This document shows, one piece after another, positions 1-11,481 of a DNA stretch of 64,000 nucleotides. This stretch comes from Scedosporium boydii (lineage: Eukaryota; Ascomycota; Sordariomycetes; Microascales; Microascaceae). Below the pieces are notes generated by a model. That model was not told where the DNA came from, did no database searches, and saw nothing but the letters and a program-made list of their open reading frames with translations. Positions within the stretch are counted from its first letter, which is position 1; each line of letters starts with the position of its first letter. Location: positions 62,001-126,000 of the forward strand of contig NJFT01000072.1 of NCBI GenBank assembly GCA_002221725.1. Reading direction: 5' to 3'. Position numbers and translations under genes: made by a program.

Positions 1-412
1 ATCTAAATATAGCGGCCTTTAGCTTCGGCTGGCTCTGGTCAGAGGTGCCTCGAGCAATAGCTGCCCAATATTTAGGACTGCGTGGGAAGGATTGCATGTC
101 ATTTTTGGGGTGAATCTGGTGCTCTGTTCGCTGTGATGATCGCTGTGGTGTTAATCATCCCAAGATCCAGCAGAGCTGAGCAGCTGTTCGGTTGGGTCGA
201 AGCCACCAGCCTAATCTGTGATTGGTCAATTGCACTAAGCTTCGTGGGCTAAACTCGGGTTGATCTACAGAGGTATCCGCAGCCAGAACTTCAAGATCCA
301 TTCAAGCAATCCATCCAAAATTTACGACGAACAGATCTTGCTCATGCTGCAAACGACCATGAGCTCCACCTCGCGACCGGACTCGAAACGATGAACCTCC
401 AGCAGCGTGCAC
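1..412. other. Intergenic, no gene seen
   Basis: This stretch precedes the first gene. I see no coding pattern, RNA gene or repeat in it. It presumably holds the promoter and leader of the plus-strand gene that starts at 413. Confidence 0.5.
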
Positions 413-1218
413 ATGGCAGCCAGATCCGCCATTGCCAACGGTTCCTTTGGCGCCTTTGCGCCGAGGACGATATTCATCAAGGCGTCGCCGCCACCGCTGA
501 CCTTCGCTGAGCGCAGAGCAGTCCTCCATGCGCTCAAGAGACACTGCCGGATAGATTTTTTCCGCAAGATTAGGGTTAGTTCTGAGCAACATCGAGGAGC
601 AGCGCGTAGAAAGGGAATACAGGAACGAGAGAAGAAAAGAAAATAGTTGAAGCGGAGAATTTCTTCTCGGCTAACTTTTTTTTGTCGAATTCTTAGAATA
701 ACCCATCTTCGTTCCTATCGTTGGCAGAATCCGAAGAGGCTGCTCGGACCCTAATCGCCCGTAGCCCGCTAAAATACCAACTCGAGATAGACGCCAAAGA
801 CCGCTCTCCGCAGGAAGCGCCCGGGAACGACGACGGCCCTAGTAATGGGATGACATCCTCCTCCGCGCGACCGACAGCTCACGACCACCCCGCAGAAAGC
901 TCAAAAGAGTTCACCATCCACATCTTCCCGCGCCACACGGGAAAGAAGCACAACGAACTCATCGAAGACTCGCCACTACATGGCCCGTGGCCCGGGCAAC
1001 CGGACGCAACCTCGTTCGTGGCTCGGTACCTCAGACGGGTGATTCCGGACGGGACGCTCAAGGACGGCCTTGCCGACTGGGAGACGGGGGGCCAGCTGCA
1101 AGAGGATGGCGATGCGCTGGGGAAAGCCGCGGATATGGGTCCGAGGTTTTACGTGCAGAGGCGCCAGCGGCGACGAGAGTCGAAAATGGGGCTCAGTGGT
1201 GTGCTCGAGGATACTTAG
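413..1218 (+). CDS. Conserved fungal protein of unknown function, two exons
   Basis: I do not recognise a function. Two exons join in frame: 413-574 and 697-1218, giving about 227 residues. The 122-nt intron (575-696) has donor GTTAGT, a CTAAC branch point at 671-675 and acceptor TTCTTAG, and it falls between codons (phase 0). The ATG at 413 is used because no in-frame ATG lies just upstream. The start (MAARSAIANGSFGAFAPRT) is basic, hydroxylated and free of acidic residues, as in a mitochondrial presequence. After the junction the protein reads NNPSSFLSLAESEEAARTLI, the alternation of helix and turn expected of a real junction. A later block (EFTIHIFP, then PLHGPWP, then GLADWETGGQL) resembles a pattern I associate with unnamed fungal proteins; that link is from memory. 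The C-terminus is arginine-rich. Mitochondrial location is an inference. Confidence 0.7.
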
Positions 1219-3705
1219 TGGGAGTGCTGCGCTACGATGCACTGGGGAACGATAGTGGGACCTGTTGAGATAAACCGTGATGGACCTTATTCCCAACCCG
1301 ATGCAGCTCAAAATCTCTCAGAATATTAACCGCATCCAGAGGCCGCCAGAAATGATTTGAGATGACAAGTGTGACTAGGCTGAAACTAGTGTACTCATGG
1401 GGGCGCCCATTTACACAACAGGAAATGTAAACAGTTGATATCCGCCTTTGTATGCACGAAGTAATAAACTACTTCGTAGTGTACTTGTAAGTTGCATGCT
1501 AGACCCACCAGGTCGACCTTGCTACCTGATCGTACATCGATCTATAGGACATCGAATCTATAGATCCATGTATGAATGGCCCGATGGGCCGCATCGTAAT
1601 CTTCGACGTTGACTGGCATCTTTTTCCCCTCTCAAGGAGGCGAGCAACTTAACCGACACCGACTTCTCGACGAAATACAAAATGTGTTCTGGTCCCAATC
1701 CCCGGATTACATTGGTCAACTAAACTTATGAGGCTGGATCTACGAGCTGGCAGATCACATGGCCTGCAGAATAAGACTTCCAAAGAGGCCACGGGCATTA
1801 GTGTGAGTGCATCTTCCCTGCCCGCCGGTGACGCGAAGTGTTTTAAACTGAGCACAAGGTTCCGATGGCGGGTCAAAACAAACGAACCGATTGATGGTTA
1901 CTGGCAGTGGAATGTTGGCACCAGGCCTGGATATTGCCTCAGGACGCGCTACGAAGTACGAAGCAGAGTCAGACATACGGACTTTATGCTTAACATTAGT
2001 GCTCTGATTGACGTCTTTCACTGTCATACGTAGAGCCGTCTGGGTCCTCTCTTGGATCCGGGGTTTCATCTATCTGTGTTGTTTATTTGAACCGGGGAAG
2101 TACAAGCAGAATCGGGGTGCTACTTGAGTGGCGACTCCTGGTACTTCGTGAGCTGGATCCGGAGCACAGAGCTGGGGTTGCGAACTTCGTCCTTGGCGAT
2201 ATGTGTCTAATGCTTCTTCAGACCATTGCCTTGCCGAACACAGGAGATAAGCGTAGGCCAGCTTGAGCAGCCACCCGTCGACATTTACATAGACACAAAT
2301 GGCCCCATTCCGGTTTTTGTGATGAACGATGGCCTTGCTTCAATCCTACAGGTATATTGATACGAATTATTCCAAAGCCGTCATTAACAGAAGTTCGCTT
2401 AAGCAAAATAATAAGAAGAAAAAAATCAACTGGCATTTGCTGGACGGGATATGAGCGACGACGCTAAGGCCGACTTAGCTTGATGCCAAGACCCTTTCCC
2501 GTACCAGTTCAGCTCAGGTGTGTCGTGGATTCCGGCCCTGGCTGCGGCCCAACTACAAAGAAGGCAGAGGAAAAGCACGGGGTCCAGGTCGAGCAGCGGG
2601 GCAAGAAAAATGTCAATCCATCACTCGCTAGGCTCGTTCGATGCTCATTCGTCCAAGCAGGGTGAAAAGACCTGAAAACAGACAAGATTGCGCATAACTA
2701 GCGTGATAGCGCACGGTAAAAAAAACCTAGGGTGGCTGAAATCATGGCGTCGAGGTCGATGTCAAGTCGTGTCTGGACTGGTCACACAGGTCCTTTGGGT
2801 GCGCCGAGCTAGGGTGTTTCTATGATGGCATCCCGGCTGCTTTCCACGTCCTCCCATGCTTGGCTCGGTTGAAGATCTGTGGTTCCTTCTGCCGAACAGC
2901 AACGCAACGTGGACAAGGTCATGACTTTTGCTTATCCCCGACCGCCCTTGCTCTGTCCCGGCGCTGTGTACCCGTTTGCGCACTTCGATTTCCCTCTCCC
3001 TCTCGTTCTTGTAGTACGAAGTACGGCCGCGGTAACTTAGACGTGGCGATTTGAGTCCAGCCTATGTATGCTTGTAAGCGGATGCGGTGTGCAGTGGGCA
3101 AGAGCTCTGCAGGGTGCAAGAGGCCGCTCACCCCAGTTGATTTATCGTCACTCCGCAGCTAGGGAGAGCTTCACGTTTTTCTCTAATGCCCACCACTGTC
3201 CATTGCTCCGGAGTGGACGACGCTATGCTTGCATATTATTTCGTATATGGCCGAGGAGCAGGGAGTACTGGAGGTACTCGGCTTGGTCTCGCACAGCCCT
3301 TTCCTATTCGCAGCTTAGTGTAATACTTCGTATGTGATGTCAAGGTGTAGTCTAGTGGAGTGGAAGGCAGGCCAAACCCAGCCCAGGAACATTTTGAGAA
3401 AACTAATGTAAGTCTTGGTTGCTGTCCCACCCTGCCCTTGCCTTGCGTCCGCGTTCTTGTATATATCCAGTCACAGCTGCCCTCTGGTAGCTAATTTGAG
3501 AACCTTTATCTTTTCTGTTGTTCCTTTGTTTGTCCACGCCTCTCTCACTCATTCCCTCCTCCCTATCCTCTCCTCTCCTACCCAAGTCACCTGCAGTGTG
3601 TCTAGGAGCCCTCCTACAACCTGAAGCAAGAACATAACAGGACCCAACTTGAGCATTCTTCTAGTTTAAAGAGTAAAGAGCGGCATACTTCTTACTACCG
3701 CTACA
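1219..3705. other. Gene-poor stretch with TACGAAGTA motifs
   Basis: No convincing gene in about 2.5 kb; the short open frames lack splice context or recognisable domains. It contains copies of the TACGAAGTA/TACTTCGTA motif at 1470-1478 (with an inverted partner at 1456-1463), 1950-1958, 3015-3023 and 3324-3332, and a shorter match at 2142-2149. The last 300 bases are pyrimidine-rich and probably form the promoter and leader of the Sur7-like gene. Confidence 0.5.
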
Positions 3706-4492
3706 ATGAAGGCCAACTTCTGCCATATGATTGGCTCCTTCCTGCTACTTGTAGCAACAATCCTTCTTATTGTCACCAGTATCACAGCTCCTGTTGTCAA
3801 TCGCCTCGCCATCCTCACTGTCGACTTGGCCGAGGACTCTAGTGCGGGCAAGGAGGTCGCCTTCGGCACCTTTGGTTGGTGTGTTCAGGATGCTGGCCCT
3901 GAGTAAGTATTCCGCTTTTCCCTTGTGCACATTGATTCTGCACAGCAAGACGGGGGCGAGAAGTGCCTGCTAACCAATTTATCTCAGCGGTGAGGATGAT
4001 TGCTCCAAGGCCAAGGTAGGATACAACCCGGCCCAAGTCATGGAGGAGATCGACGGCACCGACATGGCCAGCTACTCCGAGTCCACGACCAAGGCTCTTA
4101 CCCGAGTCTTGGTACTCCACCCGGTCGCCGCCGTCCTTTCGTTCATCGCCTTCATCCTCACCCTCGGAGCTAGCGCCTTCGGCTCGTTCATCGCCTCGAT
4201 CGTCGCCTTCACCGCGTTCATCATTACGGCTCTCGTCATGTTATGCGACTTTGTCCTCTTCGGCATTCTCAAGGCCGACATCAACGAGAACGAAGATAGC
4301 GAGAGCCACGCCTACTTCAGCGTCGGCATATGGTGCGTCCTTGTCTCTGCCCTCTGCAGCTTGGTCGCCTCGATCCTCGTGCTCGCCACCTGCTGCGCCG
4401 GCCGCTTCAAGAAGCGCCGCGATGTCGAGAAGAGCAGCCCCGCTGTTGCTGCTCCCGCTGCCAAGCGCCGATTCTGGCCCGCCCGCAAATAG
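3706..4492 (+). CDS. Sur7/PalI family four-span membrane protein
   Basis: Likely a plasma-membrane protein of the Sur7/PalI (fungal claudin-like) family, whose members act in eisosome-associated cortical domains, cell-wall integrity or pH sensing. Exons 3706-3902 and 3988-4492 encode 233 residues. The 85-nt intron has donor GTAAGT, branch GCTAACC and acceptor CTCAG, and splits an Asp codon. Predicted membrane spans are at about residues 9-28, 105-127, 131-160 and 177-202. The large loop after span 1 carries the family signature FGWCVQ, and Cys59 and Cys71 (in DDCSKAK) could form the conserved disulphide. The tail after span 4 is basic (RFKKRR, AKRRFWPARK) and probably cytosolic. The sequence does not decide between Sur7-like and PalI-like; the short tail argues against a full-length PalI. 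Confidence 0.88.
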
Positions 4493-7400
4493 GCGATCGA
4501 TACGTTTTTCGAACTTTGAGCTATTGTCCCCAGCCGAATCCCGCTCAATGTGCAACGAAATATTAAGAAATGAACCCCCAAAAAAAAAAAAGATCTTCTA
4601 CTGAGCATCATGAGGCAAATGAGTTTTACGTTTCCCAGAATGCAGCGGAGAAGGATGGATGGAGGTGTTGAGTTGAGCGTGGTGTTTGGATCGAGTTTTA
4701 AGGAGGTTTGCGTTGTTCCTGCTTTGCGCAAAATGATACCATGGTGGAGATGTCCTCTGATCTCATACAAGAGTCGGATGGTCTCTCCAGAGTTCATACC
4801 CCTAATATAGCCACATAATCAAGTCATTCGTGTTTTAACAGTCGTCGATGGTGATGGTGATGGTGATGGTGATGGTGATGGTGACGGTGATGGTGATGGT
4901 ACATGGCTGATGTTGGATATCTATGTGAGATCAAGGCCGGGCGCGGGAGGCTCTCACAGATTGTTTACTCAACAGGCTCGCTGGAAATCTGATCGACTTG
5001 ATTTGATTGATGTTTTCTTGGGTATCATTTGGCATTATGTGATCGACTACGACGTAAGCCTGAACCCCTCCACATCGCCTCGCCTCGCCTCGCCTCACCA
5101 CACAGCCGATCAGCTCAGCTGTGTGCAAGGATAATAGGCGGCAGAATGGCCCCATCAGGACGCGTTCAAGGATGGTCCACCGCTCGAATGCTGGGGTAAG
5201 AATTAAGACTTCGCGAATGCCTTCACGAATGGCGAAGCGTTTCCAGCATGCCTCGGTTGCTTCTCAAGTGTGCACTACACTACGAAGTAGCAATTGCTGA
5301 ATGATTGATCAATGATATTAGATGGGGTCGCATGGAGTGGTCGGCCAAATTAAGGCACAAGAACCTTAAACTTGATAGCGAAAATCTAATTTCCCCACAC
5401 CAAGGACCAGTCCGATCAGGCCCATCGTAATAACAGGTAACATTGAACCTCATCGATCCCTTCTTCTTCGGCTGAAAATAGGGGAGCCGGTAGCCTGGAA
5501 CTCGTCCGTGCCAAGCCTTGGTTTAGTGGGTATCCTTGGTGTCAAGTGCAAAGTGTGTATGCTCGACAATAGGTTTCGGCGTCATTGATCAATATCCTTT
5601 CGCATCACTGGGACTGATGATCATGAAAAGGAGCACTGCCATGGGCATCGTAAACTTTAGGTACTGTGGCAGGCAGGCTGAAAGGTGGATCTCTTCGCTC
5701 AGCTTCTCGGCTGTGGCTGGAGCTTTGAATTTCAAGCTTGGTTACATCACACAAGACCCTAGAGAAGACTTGGAAGAGAACCCACCAACTCTTTTGAGGC
5801 AGAGATACCTCGGTACTTAATGGGAAAATCAGCATCTCGGCGTGTCCGTCCGAACGCCTCTCAGAGCTGAGCTGCGTCGTCATTCGTCACTGTCGTCACT
5901 ACTCTTTGCAGATCTCGCTGTGAGGTGATGACACCAATACATCAATTGATCAATTCCAATCAGCGGACTAGAGCGAACACTATGCGCCGGCTCTGCATAT
6001 AGGATGCACTACCCCCGCCTTTTCCGTCCTCCTCCTCACGCACCTGTCGGCATCCCCCCTCTTGATGAGTGGAGGAGATGGACAGGCCGCGGGGAATCCC
6101 CCAAGAATGTTCCTGTGTCTCTTACTGCATTCCCCCTCGCGGAGACCGGCGAGCATTTTCTGGGAAGATTTTCGCGGTCGAGCCTCAGCGACTGTGCTCT
6201 TTCACCAGAGCTGATTTTAAATTGTGCCAAGCCTAGATCGATGCCAAGTAATCGGGCAATGTGCCGATGAGGTCAGAGGTTCTTGTGGCCGGCAGAGTTT
6301 TTTGAGGAAGATTCAAGTTGCCTCTCGACAGGCGCGAGCCGAAGGTCAACGAAGGATCAAATCACTTGCAGACATGCCGCATCGTGCATCAAACAAGTCG
6401 CCCAGGCTTCACGAGCAGAGACGAAGAAAGTGGTGGCCACTTGATTATCTTATGTACCGCATCCTCAAGATTCGCCTCACAATATAAACTACCAAGTACA
6501 CGTGCGAGGTCTCTGGCCTCGGTCCTGGGAGATGCCGCTGTAAAACTTGGTCACGTCTGGAGTTGTGGAGTGCTTTCACTGGTGAGGTTTTAGGAAATTT
6601 GCGAGACATACAGCGCTGAGGGTGCCCACTGATGACGAATAACGTGAGAGATATGAAGCAAATTCGCCCGGCACCGATGTTCCTGTACAAAACAATGGAT
6701 TTGTTTTCTACGAAGTAGAAAGATCATGTTCCTGAGGTCGACCCATGGACCGCTGGAGGAATGAACACAAAGCCCTATTGCAGCGGGTCCAGAGATCAAA
6801 AAGATGGACTCGGCGGTCTTGGTAGTGCAAGGCCAAGAAGTTTGGCTCAGAGCCCGCGACGTCTGGTTGGGGGAAAAGGATAATCGGCACGAAAGCATTA
6901 CGTCGCCCTTCTTGCATCGATCGGAGAAAGAGAGAGATTCGTTGTCTTTCCAGCCATTGGGGCCGAACGCCGATCGATAGGTTCTTGGACAGAGTTTTTG
7001 GGAATTCGCCAAGATCAACAAATCGGTTCCAAGAATCATCAAAGGAACGATCGCAATCGTGTTCGAAAGAGTTTGGAAGCGCCAACTTTCTTCGCCAGGG
7101 GGGAAATCTATCTTCGAGTTCCATTGACCGGGGGCTTAGACTATGTTACGCGCGCCTGTTGCTGGCAAGGCGGTTCGTTTCGCACCGAATTGGAGAAGTC
7201 TCGACCAGACGATTGGATCTTACAAGTTGACGACGCCTGCATCGGACTATTCCTCCTCCGTAGTGGGCTTTCTGGGCGGCGGCGCAAGCAACTGGGAGCC
7301 ACCCGCAGCTCGTCCGCTTTCCCATTTCCCAACAAGAAGCACGCCAGTCAATGCCATCGTGGAGAAAGTTCGTTACAGAACGAGAGTGGCCCTATTGCCG

Positions 7401-8566
7401 GCAACCTTTTGTACCACTACATTGCGTTTTTGTGGGAGAAAAGCGACCCAAGAATCGTCAATTCCGTCTGGGCCTTGTCAAGGTACGAAGAGTTTCGGCC
7501 ATAGCCTGACTAGAAAGTATGTACAATTGTACGAAGTAATCGAGGCCGATGACCTTTAAATGGGTCCGGCGGTCTTGGTCAATCAATCCAAGTATGGCTT
7601 GCCCATCCGAATCCCGTCTTTGCATCCATGCAAGCTCATCTTGGCCTGGCGCGGCGGTACCATTGTGTTGAGATAATTACCAGGGAGGTCCCAACGCGGC
7701 CATTTCCTGACATTCTTTCATTTATAATTCTTGCGCTGCGTGCTCTTTGATCGTAATTTCGTCGACGCGATTTCAAGACTCGTTTCCCTTTCTTTGGTCT
7801 GCTCACCAATACCTTATAATACCTATCTCACATTGATCTACAAGTATCTGCCTACGAAGTACTCGGTAGATCCTACTGCCTATTGCCCTACGTATATTAC
7901 GTCCATCGATGACTTCGATCAGGTGCTGTAATACATCTGCGCCTGCTTCTTACGACTCCGCGGTACATCAACTTCAAGACCAAACTCAATTCTTTATCTT
8001 CAATTCATTGAACCATTCACCACTGGAGTGACCGAACGTGGCCTGGCCTGGCCAGGAACTTATTGACCTATTCAGTTACCCGCAACCACCCCGTCCGCCC
8101 CTGACATCATCTACTACAAATCTATACGTTGTACCAGCGCCTCGGTGAAGGCGAATATCCCAACAGGAACATCGGGCCTTGTGATCTACTCGTCTGCGCT
8201 TGGCATCCGATCAACTATATATCCGTCCCCTATCTCCGCCATTTACTTTCCCTCCACTTACTGCTCACGGATTCCTCTCCGTCGCCTTCGGCCTTCTTTT
8301 CTTTGTTGCCTTCAACACACAAAGACACTCTTCGAGAACGAATAGCCTCATTGTTCCGCCTTACGCGTTACGCCTCATCACTCTCCGCCGAACAACATAT
8401 ATAAACCCTGTTTCGAACACTGGAATCTTCACTCGCCACCTTCACTACCAAAGTGGGTATTGCTCCACGACATCATTGTACTAGCCAGCGACTGCCCGCG
8501 GCGGCTCCACGCATCACCCTATCCACACACCCAAACGAACGGCCAATTTCCCCTCAACCTTCCACC
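4493..8566. other. Gene-poor stretch of 4.1 kb
   Basis: I see no gene I can support. Open frames on both strands around 6590-7560 overlap each other and show no conserved motif or splice pairing. Features are a GATGGT microsatellite (4847-4900), a short CCTCG repeat near 5080-5096, and motif copies at 5281-5289, 6709-6717, 7530-7538 and 7853-7861. The final 600 bases are pyrimidine-rich and probably the leader of the gene at 8567. Confidence 0.5.
4847..4900. repeat. (GATGGT)n microsatellite
   Basis: A nearly perfect tandem hexamer, GATGGT, runs for about nine units with one interruption (GACGGT). It lies about 350 bases downstream of the Sur7-like stop codon, outside any gene I call. Confidence 0.9.
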
Positions 8567-9168
8567 ATGTCCTCCGCCGCGCCTCTAACTCCTACGAGCA
8601 CCACAAGCTCCGTCAAGCTCCGCCGAGACACCGGGTTTCCTGAGCCTTTTTGTGGTAGTGAGTTTTCCCCCCGCTGCGTTGCCCCACCTCCCTTGTCTGG
8701 CATGGACTTCATGCAACTATGCTTTTTTCTTTTTGACGTAAATAATTTAAACACAACGCCTTGAGAACCAACTAACATGCCTCATCCACAGGCCGAAATA
8801 CAACTTTGCCACACCCCGAAGCGAATCTATCACCGGACGCCACTCTAGAGGCCGCCGATATCGACCCCTCTCGAGCCCTCACCCGGACAAGGCGGTCTTT
8901 CCTGGCCAAGAAGAGCAAGTACCGACATACACTCTCTCACGGGAAGATCGCCCCGACGACATCTACCGATTCTGGCCTCTCGCACGACTCCGACCCCGAT
9001 GCCGGCGGCAGCTCCCACTACCTTGAGGAGATACATGTCGTCATGCTACCAGACGGAAGAATATCCAAAGACGGCGAATTCAGTCGCGAGTCGATAGAGT
9101 CGGCCATGGACGGCACTGAGTCGCAAAAGAAGAAGAAGCCTTTCTTAAAGAGGGTCTTCGGCCAATAA
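8567..9168 (+). CDS. Small conserved-looking protein of unknown function
   Basis: Not recognised. Exons 8567-8657 and 8792-9168 encode 155 residues. The 134-nt intron has donor GTGAGT, branch ACTAAC (8771-8776) and acceptor CACAG, and splits a Ser codon (phase 1). The start ATG follows an A-rich/C-rich context (CCACCATG). The protein is hydrophilic: a Ser/Thr-rich N-terminus, a central basic patch (RTRRSFLAKKSKYRH), a short ordered-looking segment (YLEEIHVVMLPDGRISKDGE) and a very basic end (KKKKPFLKRVFGQ) that could bind membrane or nucleic acid or act as a nuclear signal. No signal peptide or membrane span is seen. The intron and ordered codon pattern make it a likely real gene; function is open. 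Confidence 0.75.
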
Positions 9169-9836
9169 GCGATGTCTTCTTATTGAATCGGGCCCTTTCA
9201 TACGATTCCTTTCGTTGTTTGATATTTTTTTTTTCCCCTTTGGGTTCTCTTTGTACGTTCTTTAGAAGGAAAGTCCCACTGGACACTTGGGCATGGATGG
9301 ACACAGATATGATGACTTTATGACGGCCGGCGACATTCTTTTTTCATCTTCTTTTGATTACCTGTGGGAAATTGTAACCTTCCTTAGCGAGGCGTTTGGG
9401 CTGGGTTTTAAAATTTGGGATTCTACGACGAGCGTTAGACATATTGGCCGGAACAGGACTGTCACTCTTTGGAGGAAAAGGTAGCCCGCCAAAACATCTA
9501 AACGGGACATGGGACGAGAATGGGATAAACTGGGATTCAGCATGCGCGTCCCTTGCAAGGGAACATCTCCTATGTATCACGACTTGGAAGAATCGCTTAT
9601 AGTAACATGGGCTCGAAACGTCGGGCCCTATGTTCATCTTTTATAATTTTCCTTCTCGAGAGGTACAATTCGTGCCGTTGAGAATATACATCAATTTCGT
9701 TCCAAGCATCATGAGTCTATCGCAACATGTGCCGCTATGAATTGCTCCCCAAAATGCAAATAAACCGCTTAGGTATCTTAACTTCCCATCGTCAAATATC
9801 TTCTCCCGAGTAAATCACACCCAGTCAAGGCTCCCT
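9169..9836. other. Convergent intergenic stretch
   Basis: Lies between the convergent 3' ends of the small protein gene (+) and the HIU hydrolase gene (-). It contains T-rich 3' untranslated sequence just after 9168. No further gene is supported. Confidence 0.5.
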
Positions 9837-10238
9837 CTAGCTCCCCCGATACGTCGTATACGAATACGGCGACAGCAGCAAAGGCACATGATGATGCCCC
9901 TCGCCCCTCAACGTAAACGACACCGAAACCTCCGGGAAGAACGTCTTATCCTCGCCGAAATACGCCGCCGTATCGAACCTCAGGGTCCACGTCGACGAGG
10001 GGGAAGACTGCAGCTCGCCGAGGACGTCGTCGAGGGTGTAGACGGGGACTTCGCCGGAGGCGTGGGCGCCAGAGTAAGGGAGCCAGACCTTGATGCGGCC
10101 GTCGTCGTCGGTGAGGGATTCGAAGGTCTTGAGGGGCGCGGCGCCGCCCTCGAGGCGGACACGGATTCCGCGGGCGGGGCGGCCGGTTTGCGTGTCGAGG
10201 ACGTGGCAGGTGATGCGGTCGGTGGCTTTGGTGGACAT
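9837..10238 (-). CDS. 5-hydroxyisourate hydrolase (transthyretin-like)
   Basis: Hydrolyses 5-hydroxyisourate, the product of urate oxidase, to OHCU in the purine/urate breakdown route to allantoin. The uninterrupted 133-residue frame matches the family's usual length. Diagnostic blocks are ITCHVLDTQTGRPA near the start (catalytic His), WTLRFDTAAYF (the Arg of the active site), HHHVPLLLSPYSYTTY and the C-terminal tetrapeptide YRGS, which separates the hydrolases from vertebrate transthyretins. All active-site elements are present. The C-terminus is not a classical SKL-type peroxisomal signal, so location is uncertain. On the coding strand a run of 25 A residues lies only 6 nt upstream of the ATG. 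The gene is divergent from GET3 across about 1.2 kb. Confidence 0.95.
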   Translation of the reverse strand: MSTKATDRITCHVLDTQTGRPARGIRVRLEGGAAPLKTFESLTDDDGRIKVWLPYSGAHASGEVPVYTLDDVLGELQSSPSSTWTLRFDTAAYFGEDKTFFPEVSVSFTLRGEGHHHVPLLLSPYSYTTYRGS

Positions 10239-10244
10239 TGTGAC

Positions 10245-10269
10245 TTTTTTTTTTTTTTTTTTTTTTTTT
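10245..10269. repeat. 25-nt homopolymer (T on plus, A on coding strand)
   Basis: Uninterrupted T25 on the plus strand. It reads as A25 immediately upstream of the HIU hydrolase start, so it would lie in that mRNA's leader if transcription starts further upstream. Confidence 0.9.
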
Positions 10270-11481
10270 GTGGTTTGGATTTTTCTTGGTTTCGATTGAG
10301 TTGATGGTCTCTGATGGTGGGTTTGTTTCTAAAAATGACGGTGGAGGAGAGAGCGCGAGTTGGTGTTGTCCGAATTAAGGATTGGGGACTCGGGCAAGCC
10401 GTGGTGGGGTTTGGCGTTGTTTGGTGATGGATGGTGGGGTAGTAGTGAATGGAGCCAGGCTAGGAGATTGATAGAAGGGGAGAACAAACGCGCTTGCGCC
10501 TGAGGCGAATTTATACTCTTAACTAATTGATAAGAGAACAAGGCGGATGGGCGCCCAGTTAGGACCAGTTAGCAGAAACCCGTCTCGCCCCCTCTTAATG
10601 AAGTAGGCAGTGCAACTTCTCAGGCACCATCGGATTCGTTTACTATTGATGCACCCATTTCGGAAGCGGGCTGGACTTACAAGGAGCCGCTCATCTGATG
10701 TAGGATCTATCCAGGTTTGGACGTTGTAATGCCAATAGTTACCTATATTTAGAAGAAATAAAGAACTACTAGGCCCATTAATACGAATAAAGACCAATAT
10801 CGTAAGCACGAGGTTCCCAAGAATCGAACCCAGAGTCAGTCAGAGCTCTTGGTGTAAGTTCTGGATGTCAATGGTGATAGAGGCGAACCACACCTGAACT
10901 TGACTGAGGGGTTCCACCAAGGTAGGACTTGACCCGCCAAGGAATACACTGCCCAGTTCCTCCCGGAGTCCAGACCCATCTGATTCCAAAATTGGCACAT
11001 CTCGCAAGAATATCGAAATGCGAATGGCCAGGCGGAACCGTAGGACTCGCGATTTGGGAGGTCCTGGATTCCTTGTGAAGGCAGTACGAGGTACAAAGGT
11101 ACTTAGGTACTTCATCCAGGCAACACATGCAGAATCGGGTAAATCATGGCAGATCCTCAGACTAAGGGTGACGTTTGTCCCCTTCTCAGCAGGAACATGG
11201 TGGGGTATTCTGGTACCTTCCAGGGGACGAGCTACCAAGCAACGCATTGAGCCTTGGGCAGAACGCATTTTGCAATCACCATTACGTGTGGGCGGTATCG
11301 AAGGATCCCTCGAGTCGAAACCAAGGCTTCCATCCAAGTGAGCCTGGTCTTGCATACCCCAAGTTAACACCTCTGCGTCCTCGAAACCGGCGCCTTCACG
11401 ACCCTCAACTTCTACCTCGTCCACCGCCCTTCATCCCAAACCCTACCCCTCCAAAACATTAAAAAAGGTTCCATCGAAAAA
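10270..11481. other. Divergent intergenic region, HIU hydrolase / GET3
   Basis: About 1.2 kb between two divergent genes. An AT-richer segment (about 10500-10850) shows no tRNA, transposon terminal repeat or domain I can name. A 194-codon minus-strand frame at 10840-11424 is judged a chance frame over the GET3 promoter. Confidence 0.45.

Noticed and set aside
569..580. TTAGGGTTAG, resembling the telomere repeat
   Set aside because: Only about 1.7 units, and it coincides with the splice donor of the first gene; no further repeats nearby.
6590..7560. Several overlapping frames of 130-170 codons on both strands
   Set aside because: Mutually overlapping in different frames, no motif, no consistent splice sites, and no ordered composition.
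10790..10870. GGTTCGATTC-like B-box on the minus strand
   Set aside because: The flanking bases do not form a T-arm, anticodon arm or acceptor stem, so it is not a tRNA gene.
10840..11424. 194-codon minus-strand open frame
   Set aside because: Lies over the GET3 promoter, has no domain-like pattern, and overlaps plus-strand frames of similar length; most likely chance.
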